From an uncultured Oscillibacter sp. (GTDB lineage Bacteria; Bacillota; Clostridia; Oscillospirales; Oscillospiraceae), in NCBI GenBank assembly GCA_905234565.1, contig CAJOHW010000034.1:1-45116 (forward strand): a stretch of DNA of 45,116 bases. The letters run 5' to 3'. Shown piece by piece: positions 8,101-16,166 of the stretch. The translations under genes were made by a program, and so were the position numbers. The notes below the pieces were generated by a model. The model was not told where the DNA came from and did not search any database. It worked only from the letters and a program-made list of their open reading frames with translations. How positions within the stretch are numbered: position 1 is the first letter of the stretch; every line of letters begins with the position of its first letter.

Positions 8101-9642
8101 ATGCGGTACTATATCGGCCTGGACAACGGCGGCACGGCGACGAAAGCCGCCCTCTTTGACAGCCGGGGCAGAGAACTCGGATCCTACGGCATTTCCACCC
8201 GGTCCCTGCACCTGAAACCGGGGTTTGTGGAGCGGGACATGGAGGAGATGTGGGAGGCCAACTGCACGGTGGTGCGGGAGGTCCTCCGCGCCACGGGCAT
8301 CGATCCGGCGGATGTGGCGGGTCTGGGCATCTCCGGCCACGGCAAGGGCCTGTACCTCTGGGGGAAGGACAACAAGCCCCTGCGGGGGGGCATCATCTCC
8401 ACGGACAACCGGGCCTGGAAGTACGTCCGGGACTGGAAGGAAGACGGCACGGAGGACAAGGCCTTTGCCCTGTCCTGCCAGCACCTGATGTCCTGCCAGC
8501 CGGCGGCGCTGCTGGCGTGGCTGCGGGACCATGAGCCGGAGAACTACCGGCAGATTCAGTATGTCTTTGCCTGCAAGGACTATGTGCGCTTCCGTCTCAC
8601 GGGAGAGGCCCGGGCGGAGATCACGGACTACTCCGGTTCGGGGCTGATGAACTTGAAAACCGGGGAGTTTGACCGGAAGCTGCTGGAACTGTTCGGCATA
8701 GAGGAGATCTGGGACGCCCTGCCGCCGCTGTGCCGGGCCACGGAACTGTGCGGCGCGGTGACGGAGGAGGCGGCGGCTCTGTGCGGCCTGAAAGCCGGAA
8801 CCCCGGTCATCGGCGGGATGTTCGATATCAACGCCTGTGCCATTGCCGCCGGCGTCACGGATCCGGACAAGCTGTGCATGATTGCGGGCACCTGGTCCAT
8901 CAACGAGTATATCCGCAAAGAGCCGGTCCTGGACGGCTCCGTGCAGATGAACTCCCTCTTTGCCCTGCCGGGGTACTATCTCATTGAGGAGTCCTCCCCC
9001 ACCTCCGCCGGGAATCTGACCTGGTTTGTCCGCCAGATCATCCCGGAACTGGAACAGCAGGTCAAGGCCACCGGGGAGAGCGTCTATGATTTGATTGACG
9101 ACAGCGTGGAGAGCGTGCCGCCGGAGGAGTTTGTGCCCATCTTCCTGCCCTTCCTCATGGCGTCCAACGTCCACCCCAACGCCAAGGGCTGTCTCATCGG
9201 CGTCAGTTCCGCCCACACCCGGGAGCATATCGCCCGGAGCATTTTTGAGGGCGTGACCTTCTGCCACCGCTGCCACTATGAGCGGCTTATGGCCACGGGA
9301 CGGCCCAAGCCCACGGTGATTCGTCTGGCGGGGGGCGCTGCCCGGGCGGCGGTCTGGGCCCAGATGTTCGCGGACGTGATGCAGGTGCCCGTGGAGACTT
9401 TGGAGGCCAACGAGACGGGGGCCCTGGGCTGTGCCATCGCGGCGGCGGTGGCGGCAGGGGAGTACGCCTCCTTAGACGAGGCGGTGGCGAATATGGCGGC
9501 GTTTTCCCCGCCGTATCTGCCGGACCCGGCGAAAGCGGACATCTACAACCGGAAATACCACCTGTATGTCCGGGCCATCCAGTGCCTGGACGGATTGTGG
9601 GACGAGGTGCAGTCCCTGGCGGATTTGGAGCACAAGGCATAA
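8101..9642 (+). CDS. FGGY-family carbohydrate kinase (L-xylulose kinase/LyxK-like)
   Basis: A 513-residue FGGY sugar kinase. It opens with IGLDNGGTATKAALFD, the phosphate-1 loop of the actin-like ATPase fold. GMFDINACAIAAGV and AGTWSINEY resemble E. coli LyxK/SgbK (GLFDVVSTALCAGI, MGTWAVTSG), and the N-terminal region ERDMEEMW also matches that branch. The end of the second domain has LAGGAARAAVWAQMFADV, the adenosine-binding region. It should phosphorylate a keto-pentose or a related polyol after import. I start at 8101, after AAAGGAGGAAAGG; an earlier ATG at 8011 would overlap the SLH gene. A strong terminator follows, closing the operon. Confidence 0.85.
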   Translation: MRYYIGLDNGGTATKAALFDSRGRELGSYGISTRSLHLKPGFVERDMEEMWEANCTVVREVLRATGIDPADVAGLGISGHGKGLYLWGKDNKPLRGGIISTDNRAWKYVRDWKEDGTEDKAFALSCQHLMSCQPAALLAWLRDHEPENYRQIQYVFACKDYVRFRLTGEARAEITDYSGSGLMNLKTGEFDRKLLELFGIEEIWDALPPLCRATELCGAVTEEAAALCGLKAGTPVIGGMFDINACAIAAGVTDPDKLCMIAGTWSINEYIRKEPVLDGSVQMNSLFALPGYYLIEESSPTSAGNLTWFVRQIIPELEQQVKATGESVYDLIDDSVESVPPEEFVPIFLPFLMASNVHPNAKGCLIGVSSAHTREHIARSIFEGVTFCHRCHYERLMATGRPKPTVIRLAGGAARAAVWAQMFADVMQVPVETLEANETGALGCAIAAAVAAGEYASLDEAVANMAAFSPPYLPDPAKADIYNRKYHLYVRAIQCLDGLWDEVQSLADLEHKA

Positions 9643-9650
9643 AGAAGAAT

Positions 9651-9695
9651 CCCCATGGATTCCGGCGCGCAACCGGAATCCATGGGGCTTTTTTC
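9651..9695. terminator. Bidirectional intrinsic terminator
   Basis: A perfect 15-bp stem (9651-9665 with 9673-9687) is followed on the plus strand by CTTTTTTC and on the minus strand by ATTCTTCTTT. It lies between the convergent kinase and GerMN-protein genes and can end both transcripts. Confidence 0.85.
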
Positions 9696-9712
9696 TGGGC
9701 GGATGAGAGGCT

Positions 9713-10657
9713 TTATCCTTCCGCCGGACCGTAGGGTTCCGCCAAATTGACGCCGCCGTAGGCGCTGGCCAGAGCGCCGTCCACCAGCCAGCGGACCTCC
9801 CGCACGTTTTCCAGGGAACAAAGCGACTGGTCCATGGCCCGCAGGGCCAGGGACAGGGCGGCGGAATCCAGCCCTTCCAGCAGGGCGGAGGACAGGTTCA
9901 CAAAGCAGATATCCCCGTCCAGCCGCACGGACCGGACCCGGAACCCCTCCGGCAGGGCCGGGGACAGGTCCCGTCCCTCCGGCCCCCCCTCCACGGCCTG
10001 GACCACCGCCTCCACCTGGGTGTCCCCCTCATAGATGGACAGGGTCCGCTCCTGGGCGGTCAGGGTACCCTCGGCGTCTGGGAAGTACAGCTCCGCCTCG
10101 ATGGTCTCCACCACATCCCCCTCCGGCAGCAGCAGCACGTCCCGGGCGGTAAAGGACTGCTTGTCCCGGTAGGACAGAGCCTGGCCCTCTACGGTGATCT
10201 GTACCAGGGAGATCTCCGGGATTTGGGTCAGGGTCAGGGTGACGGCGTAGTCCGCCAGGGTCAGGGCCACGCCGGACAGGGAGCCGTAGGGGGCGGAGAA
10301 GTCCGCCACGGCCCGGCTGCCCCGCAGTTCCAGGGACAGCAGTTCCGTGCCGCCGGGGATGGTGTTCTCCAAGCCGTCCTCTCCCACGGGGCCCCGTAAA
10401 AGTGCCGCCAGCAGCATCTCCCCCATCTCCTGGGGGGCTCCCCGGCTGTCCGACGGGATCCCCGTGGACACCGCCCGCAGGGCCCCCTTCCCGGCGATGG
10501 GGTCTAAGTTCCCCTGAAGCAGGCTTTTTTCCAGGAAGTACAGGGCATAGTGGTCCTCCGCCGCCCGGTCCGCATGGGAGGCGCAGCCCCCCAGGACCAG
10601 CGATATCAGCGCCCCCGACAGGAAAAGCGCCGCCGCCGTAAGCAGGCCCCGCCTCAT
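9713..10657 (-). CDS. GerMN-domain lipoprotein
   Basis: A 314-residue lipoprotein: signal peptide with lipobox LVLGGC, so Cys25 is the lipid anchor. Two GerMN-type segments can be seen, roughly 40-150 and 175-300, each with the strand pattern ...LLxGPxxxGLxxxIPxGTxLLSLxLxGxxAxVDFSxxY.... GerM of Bacillus takes part in sporulation and germination, and GerMN domains also occur in lipoproteins that partner sensor kinases. The ATG overlaps the histidine-kinase stop by four bases, so it is the last gene of a comEA-like/regulator/kinase/GerMN operon. It may modulate the kinase or act in the envelope; that is inference. Confidence 0.78.
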   Translation of the reverse strand: MRRGLLTAAALFLSGALISLVLGGCASHADRAAEDHYALYFLEKSLLQGNLDPIAGKGALRAVSTGIPSDSRGAPQEMGEMLLAALLRGPVGEDGLENTIPGGTELLSLELRGSRAVADFSAPYGSLSGVALTLADYAVTLTLTQIPEISLVQITVEGQALSYRDKQSFTARDVLLLPEGDVVETIEAELYFPDAEGTLTAQERTLSIYEGDTQVEAVVQAVEGGPEGRDLSPALPEGFRVRSVRLDGDICFVNLSSALLEGLDSAALSLALRAMDQSLCSLENVREVRWLVDGALASAYGGVNLAEPYGPAEG

Positions 10658-12033
10658 GGGGCGGCCTCCGCGGGCCAGCGGACCGTAAAGACCGCGCCGC
10701 CCAAAAAGCGGTTGTCCGCCTGGACGGTGCCGCCCCGGCGGCGCACCGTGTCGCTGACAATGGCCAGCCCCAGTCCGGTGCCCCCGGCGGCCCGGGACCG
10801 GGCCTTGTCCACCCGGTAAAACCGCTCAAAGATCCGGGTCAGTTCCGCCTCGGGAATCCCCGCGCCGTTGTCCTCCACCGTCAGAACCACTTCGTCTCCC
10901 TCCCGCCGCAGGGCCACCTGCACCGTGCCCCCCTGGGGGGTGTACTTCACCGCGTTGTCAATGAGGTTATAGAACACCTGATAGATCTCGTCCTTCGTGC
11001 CCCGGACCGTACACCCCTCCTCCGCGTGGTAGGTAAGCTCGATGCCCCGCTCCTGGGCCAAAAGGCTCATCATCCGCAGCACCTGTTCCAGTACTGGCAG
11101 CAGTTCCACAGGCCCGGGCTTATCCAAGATGCCGCTGTCCAGCCGGGTCAGGCGCAGGAGATCCTCCGTGATGCGGCTGAGGCGGTCCGCCTCCACGCCG
11201 ATGTCGGATACGAACTCCCGGGCCAGGGCGGCGTCCATGTGGGGGGTCTCCAGAATGGAGTCCGACAGCAGCCGGATGGCTGCCAGGGGGGTTTTCAGCT
11301 CATGGGAGGCGTCGGAGACGAACTGCCGCCGGGCGCTCTCCGTGGTTTGGAGGCGGTCCGTCAGGCTGTTGAACTCCCGGCCGATCTGGGCGATCTCGTC
11401 CCGGCCAAAGATCCGGGCCCGGTGGCTGTACGCCCCCTCCCGGACCTGCCGGATGGCGGTTAGAAGGGCCTGGATCTTCCGGGCCAGCAGGGCGGAGAGC
11501 AGCCAGCTCAGCCCCAGCACCACCACGCCCACCACGGCGGAGAGCCGCAGGAGGTTTCCCTGTAATTCTTCCAGCAGCGCGGCCTGTTCCCGGTCGTACT
11601 CATAGGCGTACACCGCCCCCACGATTTCGTTGCGGTACAGCACCGGGGAGGAGGCCCGGCTGCGGAAGGCCCCGTTCTCATAGATACAGCTGAACGCGTC
11701 ATAGCCCATGAGGGCCTGGACCAGCTCCGTGTAGAGGACATAGTCCCCCACGGCGTCCCGGCTCTCCCGGGTGTCGTACAGCACCCGGCCGGACCGGTCC
11801 GCCACCAGAATCCGTGACAGGCCGCTCTCCTCCGTGACGGACATGGCGGCGGCCACGTTTTCCTCTGTCAGGTGGTCCAGTCCTGACAGGGCGGACACCA
11901 TGACGGACACCCCGGAGTACATACTGCTGGCCTTGGACCGGAACACCATGTTCTCCGACACCAGCAGGGGGTAGGTGTTCATGAGCGCCAGCACGGCGAT
12001 GATAATGGCGATATAGCTCAGGCCGAACTGCAT
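10654..12033 (-). CDS. Membrane sensor histidine kinase
   Basis: A kinase of 459 residues from the first good ATG. A membrane segment spans about 4-20, an extracytoplasmic sensor about 30-155, and a second membrane segment about 163-184, then a HAMP linker, a HisKA domain with the phospho-acceptor in DASHELKTPL (His244), an N box NLIDNAVKYT, G1 VEDNGAGIP and G2 GGTGLGLAI. It should phosphorylate the response regulator encoded just upstream. The start is uncertain: no ribosome site precedes 12033, and about 20 basic residues in the same frame upstream (RRRRREPSALREKPRFRDS) look like a genuine cytoplasmic N terminus but lack ATG, GTG or TTG close by. Confidence 0.85.
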   Translation of the reverse strand: MQFGLSYIAIIIAVLALMNTYPLLVSENMVFRSKASSMYSGVSVMVSALSGLDHLTEENVAAAMSVTEESGLSRILVADRSGRVLYDTRESRDAVGDYVLYTELVQALMGYDAFSCIYENGAFRSRASSPVLYRNEIVGAVYAYEYDREQAALLEELQGNLLRLSAVVGVVVLGLSWLLSALLARKIQALLTAIRQVREGAYSHRARIFGRDEIAQIGREFNSLTDRLQTTESARRQFVSDASHELKTPLAAIRLLSDSILETPHMDAALAREFVSDIGVEADRLSRITEDLLRLTRLDSGILDKPGPVELLPVLEQVLRMMSLLAQERGIELTYHAEEGCTVRGTKDEIYQVFYNLIDNAVKYTPQGGTVQVALRREGDEVVLTVEDNGAGIPEAELTRIFERFYRVDKARSRAAGGTGLGLAIVSDTVRRRGGTVQADNRFLGGAVFTVRWPAEAAP

Positions 12034-12088
12034 TTGCAGGCTGTCCCGGAACCGGGGCTTTTCCCGGAGGGCGGAAGGTTCCCGCCGT

Positions 12089-12766
12089 CTACGCCTTGAA
12101 ATAGTACCCCACCCCCCACTTTGTGCAGATGTGCTCCGGGGACGCGGGATTCTCTTCCAGCTTCTCCCGCAGCCGCCGGATATGGACATCTACGGTCCGG
12201 TAGTCCCCGGCGTAGGTGTAGCCCCACACCACGTTCATCAGGTTCTCCCGGCTGTACACCCGCCGGGGGTTCCGCATGAGCAGTTCAATGAGGTCATACT
12301 CCTTGGCGGTGAGGTTTACGGTTTTCCCGTCCCGGACCGCCACCCGCTCCTCCGTGTTCAGGGACAGGTTTCCCGCCGTCAGGATGGATCCGCTGCTGCG
12401 CCGGACTCCTGCCGCCCGCCGCAGTAAGGCCCGGACCCGGGCCTTCAGTTCCAGCAGGTTGAAGGGCTTTGTCAGGTAGTCGTCGGCGCCGCACTCAAAG
12501 CCCATGAGCTTGTCCGCGTCCTCATCCTTGGCGGTGAGCATAATCACCGGCACGTTGGAGAACTCCCGGATCCGCATACACGCCTCTAACCCGTCCACCT
12601 CCGGCATCATCACGTCCAGGATGATCAGGTCAAAGACCCCCTCCCGGGCCAGTTCCACTGCCGCCGCCCCGTCGTAGGCGCACTCCACCTGATAGCCCTC
12701 GTTTTCCAGATTGAACTTGATCCCCTTTACCAGGGTCCGCTCGTCGTCCACCACCAAAATTTTCAT
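12089..12766 (-). CDS. OmpR/PhoB-family response regulator
   Basis: A 225-residue regulator. The receiver domain (1-120) begins KILVVDDER, has phospho-acceptor Asp51 in LIILDVMMPEVDG, the signalling Thr in MLTAKDED and Lys100 in YLTKPF. A winged-helix DNA-binding domain (about 130-225) has the typical LTAKEYDLIELLMRNP, SRENL and RTVDVHIRRLREKLE motifs. It is the partner of the following histidine kinase. Its ATG overlaps the stop of the upstream ComEA-like gene by four bases, so envelope or DNA-handling functions and the two-component system are co-translated. Confidence 0.92.
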   Translation of the reverse strand: MKILVVDDERTLVKGIKFNLENEGYQVECAYDGAAAVELAREGVFDLIILDVMMPEVDGLEACMRIREFSNVPVIMLTAKDEDADKLMGFECGADDYLTKPFNLLELKARVRALLRRAAGVRRSSGSILTAGNLSLNTEERVAVRDGKTVNLTAKEYDLIELLMRNPRRVYSRENLMNVVWGYTYAGDYRTVDVHIRRLREKLEENPASPEHICTKWGVGYYFKA

Positions 12767-13191
12767 GGCGCTCCGCCTCCCACTGTGATCCGATCCCGAA
12801 TGGCCGCGTAGGTCCCCGCCCCGATGCCCGGGACTTCCAGCAGTTCCTCCGGAGAGGTAAAGGGACCGTGTTCCCGCCGGTACTCCATGATCCGCCCCGC
12901 CAGCACCGGGCCGATACCTGGCAGCTTTTCCAAATCCACGGACCAGGCATCGTTCAGGTCCAGGAGTTCCGGTTCCTCCGCGCCCTCCGTCTCCGGATCG
13001 GAGGACTTTTCCGGTTCCTCCGGGGGATTCCGCTCCGGAAGCAGGGCGGCGTCCGGCGGCACAGGCCGCACCTCCACGGCGGGGCGCTGGCCCAGGACGA
13101 ACAGAGCACACAGAAACAGGGCCGTCAGGGCCAGAAGGGCCCATTCCCCCGGAGATTGTTTCTGTTTCGTTGGTTTTTGTATTTTTTTCAT
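12763..13191 (-). CDS. Membrane-anchored helix-hairpin-helix protein (ComEA-like)
   Basis: A 142-residue protein with a basic start, one membrane anchor (about 16-34), an acidic Pro/Glu-rich linker (about 45-75) and a pair of helix-hairpin-helix motifs near 85-138: LEKLPGIGPVLAGRIMEYR and LLEVPGIGAGTYAAI. This is the layout of ComEA, the DNA receptor of natural competence, which binds double-stranded DNA at the cell surface. Other HhH proteins share the motif, and no other com genes are visible, so a DNA-uptake role is likely but not certain. First gene of the leftward operon. Confidence 0.82.
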   Translation of the reverse strand: MKKIQKPTKQKQSPGEWALLALTALFLCALFVLGQRPAVEVRPVPPDAALLPERNPPEEPEKSSDPETEGAEEPELLDLNDAWSVDLEKLPGIGPVLAGRIMEYRREHGPFTSPEELLEVPGIGAGTYAAIRDRITVGGGAP

Positions 13192-13317
13192 GGTTGCACT
13201 CCCGTGGGCTTTTTGCTATACTGAGTCCAGCAAGTCCAAAACCGCGTCCGTTTCCCGGAGTTCTCCCCCGGGACGGCGGGGTTACACACAGTATAGCATA
13301 AATGACAGGAGCTGCCT

Positions 13318-14736
13318 ATGAAAAAAACAGTTTTTTTCGCCTATTTTTTGATCTTTGCCCTGCTGCTGGCGGTTCCGGCCCAGGCGGCGGAGGCTGAGGC
13401 GGCGGAGTCCCTTCCGGAAGAGACGGCGGAGACAACGGAAGTTCTGCCGGAGGACCCGGGGATTCTGGCGAAAGCCGCCCTGCTGGTGGATCTCAACGAC
13501 AACGGCAAGCTGCTCTACGGCAAAAATGAGCATCAGGAACTCTATCCCGCCAGCCTCACCAAGATCATGACCTGCCTTCTGGTGCTGGAAGCCGTGGAGG
13601 AGGGGCGGCTGTCCCTGGACACGGAGATCACCGCCAGCGACATCGTCTGGACCCTGCCCCGGGACAGCAGCAGCGCCAACATCCTGCCCGGGGAGATCAT
13701 GAGCGTGCGGAACCTGCTGTACTGCCTGATGGTGGTTTCCGCCAACGAATCGGCGGAGGTATTGGCGGAGGCAGTGTCCGGCACGGTGGAGCGGTTTGTC
13801 ACCGCCATGAACCAGAAGGCCATCTCCCTGGGCTGTGAGCACACCCATTTTGTCAACACCAACGGCCTCCACGACGAGGACCACTACACCTCCGCCTGGG
13901 ACATGGCCCTTATCACCCGGGAGGCCATGAAGTACCCGGCCTTTATGACCCTGTGCGACACGGACCGCATTGTCCTGCCTGCCACGAACCTCAGCGGCGA
14001 GCGGACCCAGTTCTCCACCAACCACCTGATTTCCAACTGGCGGCTCCGGGGCTATAAGAACGAGGAGGTCCACGGCGTCAAGACCGGATCCACCAGCCAG
14101 GCGGGATACTGTCTGGTGTCCACGGCCCAGAGAGGGCGGGAACACTACCTCAGCGTCATTATGGGAGCGGACCGGGTGACGGAGAACAACGGCACGGTGA
14201 ACTACCGGAGCTTCTCCGAGACCACGCGCCTGTTTAACTGGGGCTTTGACAACTTCGGCTATGCCACGATTCTGGAAGAGGGGGAGCCTATTCAGGAGGT
14301 GCCCGTGTCCCTGTCCCGGGTGGATCACGTGGTGGCGGTGGCCTCCCGGAGTATCGAAACTTTGATGCCGGTGAAGCTGGAGGCTTCGATGCTGGAACGG
14401 GTGGCCCATTTGGAGGAGGAGACGGTGGAGGCTCCCGTGGAGGAGGGACAGCGCCTGGGCACCTTGGAACTGCGCTATCAGGGCGTGGTCTACGGCACGG
14501 CGGATCTGCTGGCGTCCCACAGCGTGGAGCGGTCCCGGATGATGGCGGCGCAGAAGCGGGCGTCAGAGATTGTTCACAGTCCGGCGGTGTGGATTGGCGC
14601 GGCGGTGATTGCGGCGGGGGCGGCGGCGTTCTTTGCCAGATCCCTGATCTTTGGCCGCCGCCGCTACCGGTACGGCAAGGCGGTGTCCGGACGCCGGGAC
14701 GGCTACCGGGGAGGCCGCAGACGGAGCGGGCGGTAA
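13318..14736 (+). CDS. D-alanyl-D-alanine carboxypeptidase (penicillin-binding protein, DacF-like)
   Basis: A 472-residue serine carboxypeptidase that trims the last D-Ala from peptidoglycan stem peptides. A signal peptide ends at about residue 23 (AQA). All three active-site motifs are present: SLTK (79-82, nucleophile Ser79), SAN (141-143) and KTG (255-257). After the S11 peptidase domain comes a C-terminal beta domain (about 310-410), then a membrane helix near 424-442 (AVWIGAAVIAAGAAAFFA) and an Arg-rich cytoplasmic tail, so it is anchored by its C terminus. It diverges from the ComEA-like operon. AGGAG lies eight bases before the ATG. Confidence 0.9.
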   Translation: MKKTVFFAYFLIFALLLAVPAQAAEAEAAESLPEETAETTEVLPEDPGILAKAALLVDLNDNGKLLYGKNEHQELYPASLTKIMTCLLVLEAVEEGRLSLDTEITASDIVWTLPRDSSSANILPGEIMSVRNLLYCLMVVSANESAEVLAEAVSGTVERFVTAMNQKAISLGCEHTHFVNTNGLHDEDHYTSAWDMALITREAMKYPAFMTLCDTDRIVLPATNLSGERTQFSTNHLISNWRLRGYKNEEVHGVKTGSTSQAGYCLVSTAQRGREHYLSVIMGADRVTENNGTVNYRSFSETTRLFNWGFDNFGYATILEEGEPIQEVPVSLSRVDHVVAVASRSIETLMPVKLEASMLERVAHLEEETVEAPVEEGQRLGTLELRYQGVVYGTADLLASHSVERSRMMAAQKRASEIVHSPAVWIGAAVIAAGAAAFFARSLIFGRRRYRYGKAVSGRRDGYRGGRRRSGR

Positions 14737-14769
14737 GCCCCATAGAATTATTTATTGAGGATAACGCGC

Positions 14770-14802
14770 AAGGCCGTCCCGTCGGAAAGACGGGACGGCC
14801 TT
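14770..14802 (+). terminator. Hairpin after the carboxypeptidase gene
   Basis: A perfect 14-bp stem (14770-14783 with 14789-14802) with a GGAAA loop. The downstream bases GTGATCCTTGTG are only weakly T-rich, so termination may be incomplete. Confidence 0.6.
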
Positions 14803-14820
14803 GTGATCCTTGTGTGCGAT

Positions 14821-14974
14821 GAGATTTGCCGTTAGTTGCCGTGTCATCGGCCTGAACTGGGGCAGAACCTAAAGAGCGCGCTAAAAATCCCCGGAGAAGG
14901 AGATTTGCCGTCAGTTGCCGTGTCATCGGCCTGAACTGGGGCAAAACTTAAAGAGCGCGCTAAAAATCCCCGGA
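14821..14974. repeat. Tandem pair of a 79-base intergenic repeat
   Basis: Two head-to-tail units (14821-14899 and 14900-14974) start GAGATTTGCCGT and end GCGCTAAAAATCCCCGGAG. They differ at only about three positions over 75 bases. Each unit has the GATTTGCC left end and a GGGCA(A/G)AAC(T/C)TA right end, resembling the single repeats at 24318, 28779 and 40633, so the pair looks like a BIME-like doublet. No ORF or RNA gene is recognised in this 286-base gap. Confidence 0.75.
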
Positions 14975-14991
14975 GGCGGCTGCCTCCGGGG
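14961..14991 (-). terminator. Intrinsic terminator of fba
   Basis: Read on the minus strand, a perfect 10-bp stem (14982-14991 with 14968-14977, loop AGCC) is followed by ATTTTTA. It lies 31 bases past the fba stop and uses the A run inside the second repeat unit as its T tract. Confidence 0.8.
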
Positions 14992-15022
14992 GATAAATCT
15001 GCTTGGGAAAAGATTGTCTCGC

Positions 15023-16000
15023 TTAGAACGCCTTGTGATCGCAGCCCAGCACGTCGGTGAGCTTGTGCTTGACCAGTTCCTTGATGGCGGCCCGGGCGGG
15101 GGTCAGGTACTGGCGGGGATCGAAGTGATCGGGATGCTCCGCGAAGTACTTGCGGATGGTGCCGGTCATAGCCAGACGCAGGTCGGAGTCAATGTTGATC
15201 TTGCACACGGCCATGGAGGCGGCCTTGCGCAGCTGCTCCTCGGGAATGCCCACGGCGTCGGGCATCTTGCCGCCGTTCTCGTTGATCATCTTCACGAACT
15301 GCTGGGGAACGGAAGAGGAGCCGTGGAGGACGATGGGGAAGCCGGGCAGACGCTTGGAGACTTCTTCCAGCACATCGAAGCGCAGCGGGGGAGGCACCAG
15401 CTCGCCCTTTTCGTTGCGGGTGCACTGGGCGGCGGTGAACTTATAAGCGCCGTGGGAGGTGCCGATGGCAATGGCCAGGGAGTCGCAGCCGGTGCGGCTG
15501 ACGAACTCTTCCACTTCCTCGGGGCGGGTGTAGGAGGCGGCCTCGGCGTCCACGTTGACCTCGTCCTCGATGCCGGCCAGGGTGCCCAGCTCGGCCTCGA
15601 CCACGACGCCGTGGTCATGGGCATACTCTACGACCTGCTTGGTGATCTTGATGTTCTCATCGAAGGGCAGGCCGCTCTTGTCGATCATGACGGAAGTGAA
15701 GCCGCCGTCGATGCAGCTCTTGCACAGCTCGAAGCTGTCGCCGTGGTCCAGATGCAGGGTGATGGGGAGGCCCGTCTCAATGATGGCGGCTTCTACCAGC
15801 TTGACCAGGTAGGTGTGGTTTGCGTAGGCCCGGGCGCCCTTGGACACCTGGAGGATCAGGGGAGCTTCCAGCTCCTTGGCGGCCTCGGTGATGCCCTGGA
15901 CGATCTCCATGTTGTTCACGTTGAACGCGCCGATGGCATAACCTCCGTTGTACGCCTTCTTGAACATCTCGGTGGTGGTTACCGGCTTGGTGTAGGCCAT
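15023..16000 (-). CDS. fba: Class II fructose-bisphosphate aldolase
   Basis: A 325-residue zinc-dependent aldolase that interconverts fructose 1,6-bisphosphate with dihydroxyacetone phosphate and glyceraldehyde 3-phosphate in glycolysis. Visible signatures: NVNNMEIVQGI near the start, HLDHG (83-87) with the catalytic Asp85 and zinc ligand His86, VEAELGTLAGIED, AIAIGTSHGAYK with a second zinc His, VLHGSSSVP with the third, and KINIDSDLR for phosphate binding. I choose the ATG at 16000 (GGGAG ten bases upstream). The gene diverges from pfp, placing two consecutive glycolytic steps back to back. It appears intact. Confidence 0.94.
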   Translation of the reverse strand: MAYTKPVTTTEMFKKAYNGGYAIGAFNVNNMEIVQGITEAAKELEAPLILQVSKGARAYANHTYLVKLVEAAIIETGLPITLHLDHGDSFELCKSCIDGGFTSVMIDKSGLPFDENIKITKQVVEYAHDHGVVVEAELGTLAGIEDEVNVDAEAASYTRPEEVEEFVSRTGCDSLAIAIGTSHGAYKFTAAQCTRNEKGELVPPPLRFDVLEEVSKRLPGFPIVLHGSSSVPQQFVKMINENGGKMPDAVGIPEEQLRKAASMAVCKINIDSDLRLAMTGTIRKYFAEHPDHFDPRQYLTPARAAIKELVKHKLTDVLGCDHKAF

Positions 16001-16072
16001 AACAATCATCTCCCGTACATATTTTGCCCCCTCGGACCCCTGCCGGGGCGTCAGGAACAATTTACCTTCCCT

Positions 16073-16101
16073 ATGATACCACAAAAAAAATGGCAACGCA
16101 A
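16073..16101 (-). promoter_or_regulatory. Promoter of fba
   Basis: On the minus strand, TTGCGT (16101-16096), 17 bases, TATCAT (16078-16073). Its -35 ends only three bases from the -35 of the divergent pfp promoter, so a single bound regulator could affect both. Confidence 0.7.
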
Positions 16102-16104
16102 GTA

Positions 16105-16133
16105 TTTACAATTCTTTTTTTGGATGTTATGAT
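16105..16133 (+). promoter_or_regulatory. Promoter of pfp
   Basis: TTTACA (16105-16110), 17 bases, TATGAT (16128-16133); the ATG follows at 16167 after a GAGGAGG ribosome site. It is back to back with the fba promoter. Confidence 0.72.
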
Positions 16134-16166
16134 AAGAATTACCAAATTCAACGAGGAGGAATTCCC

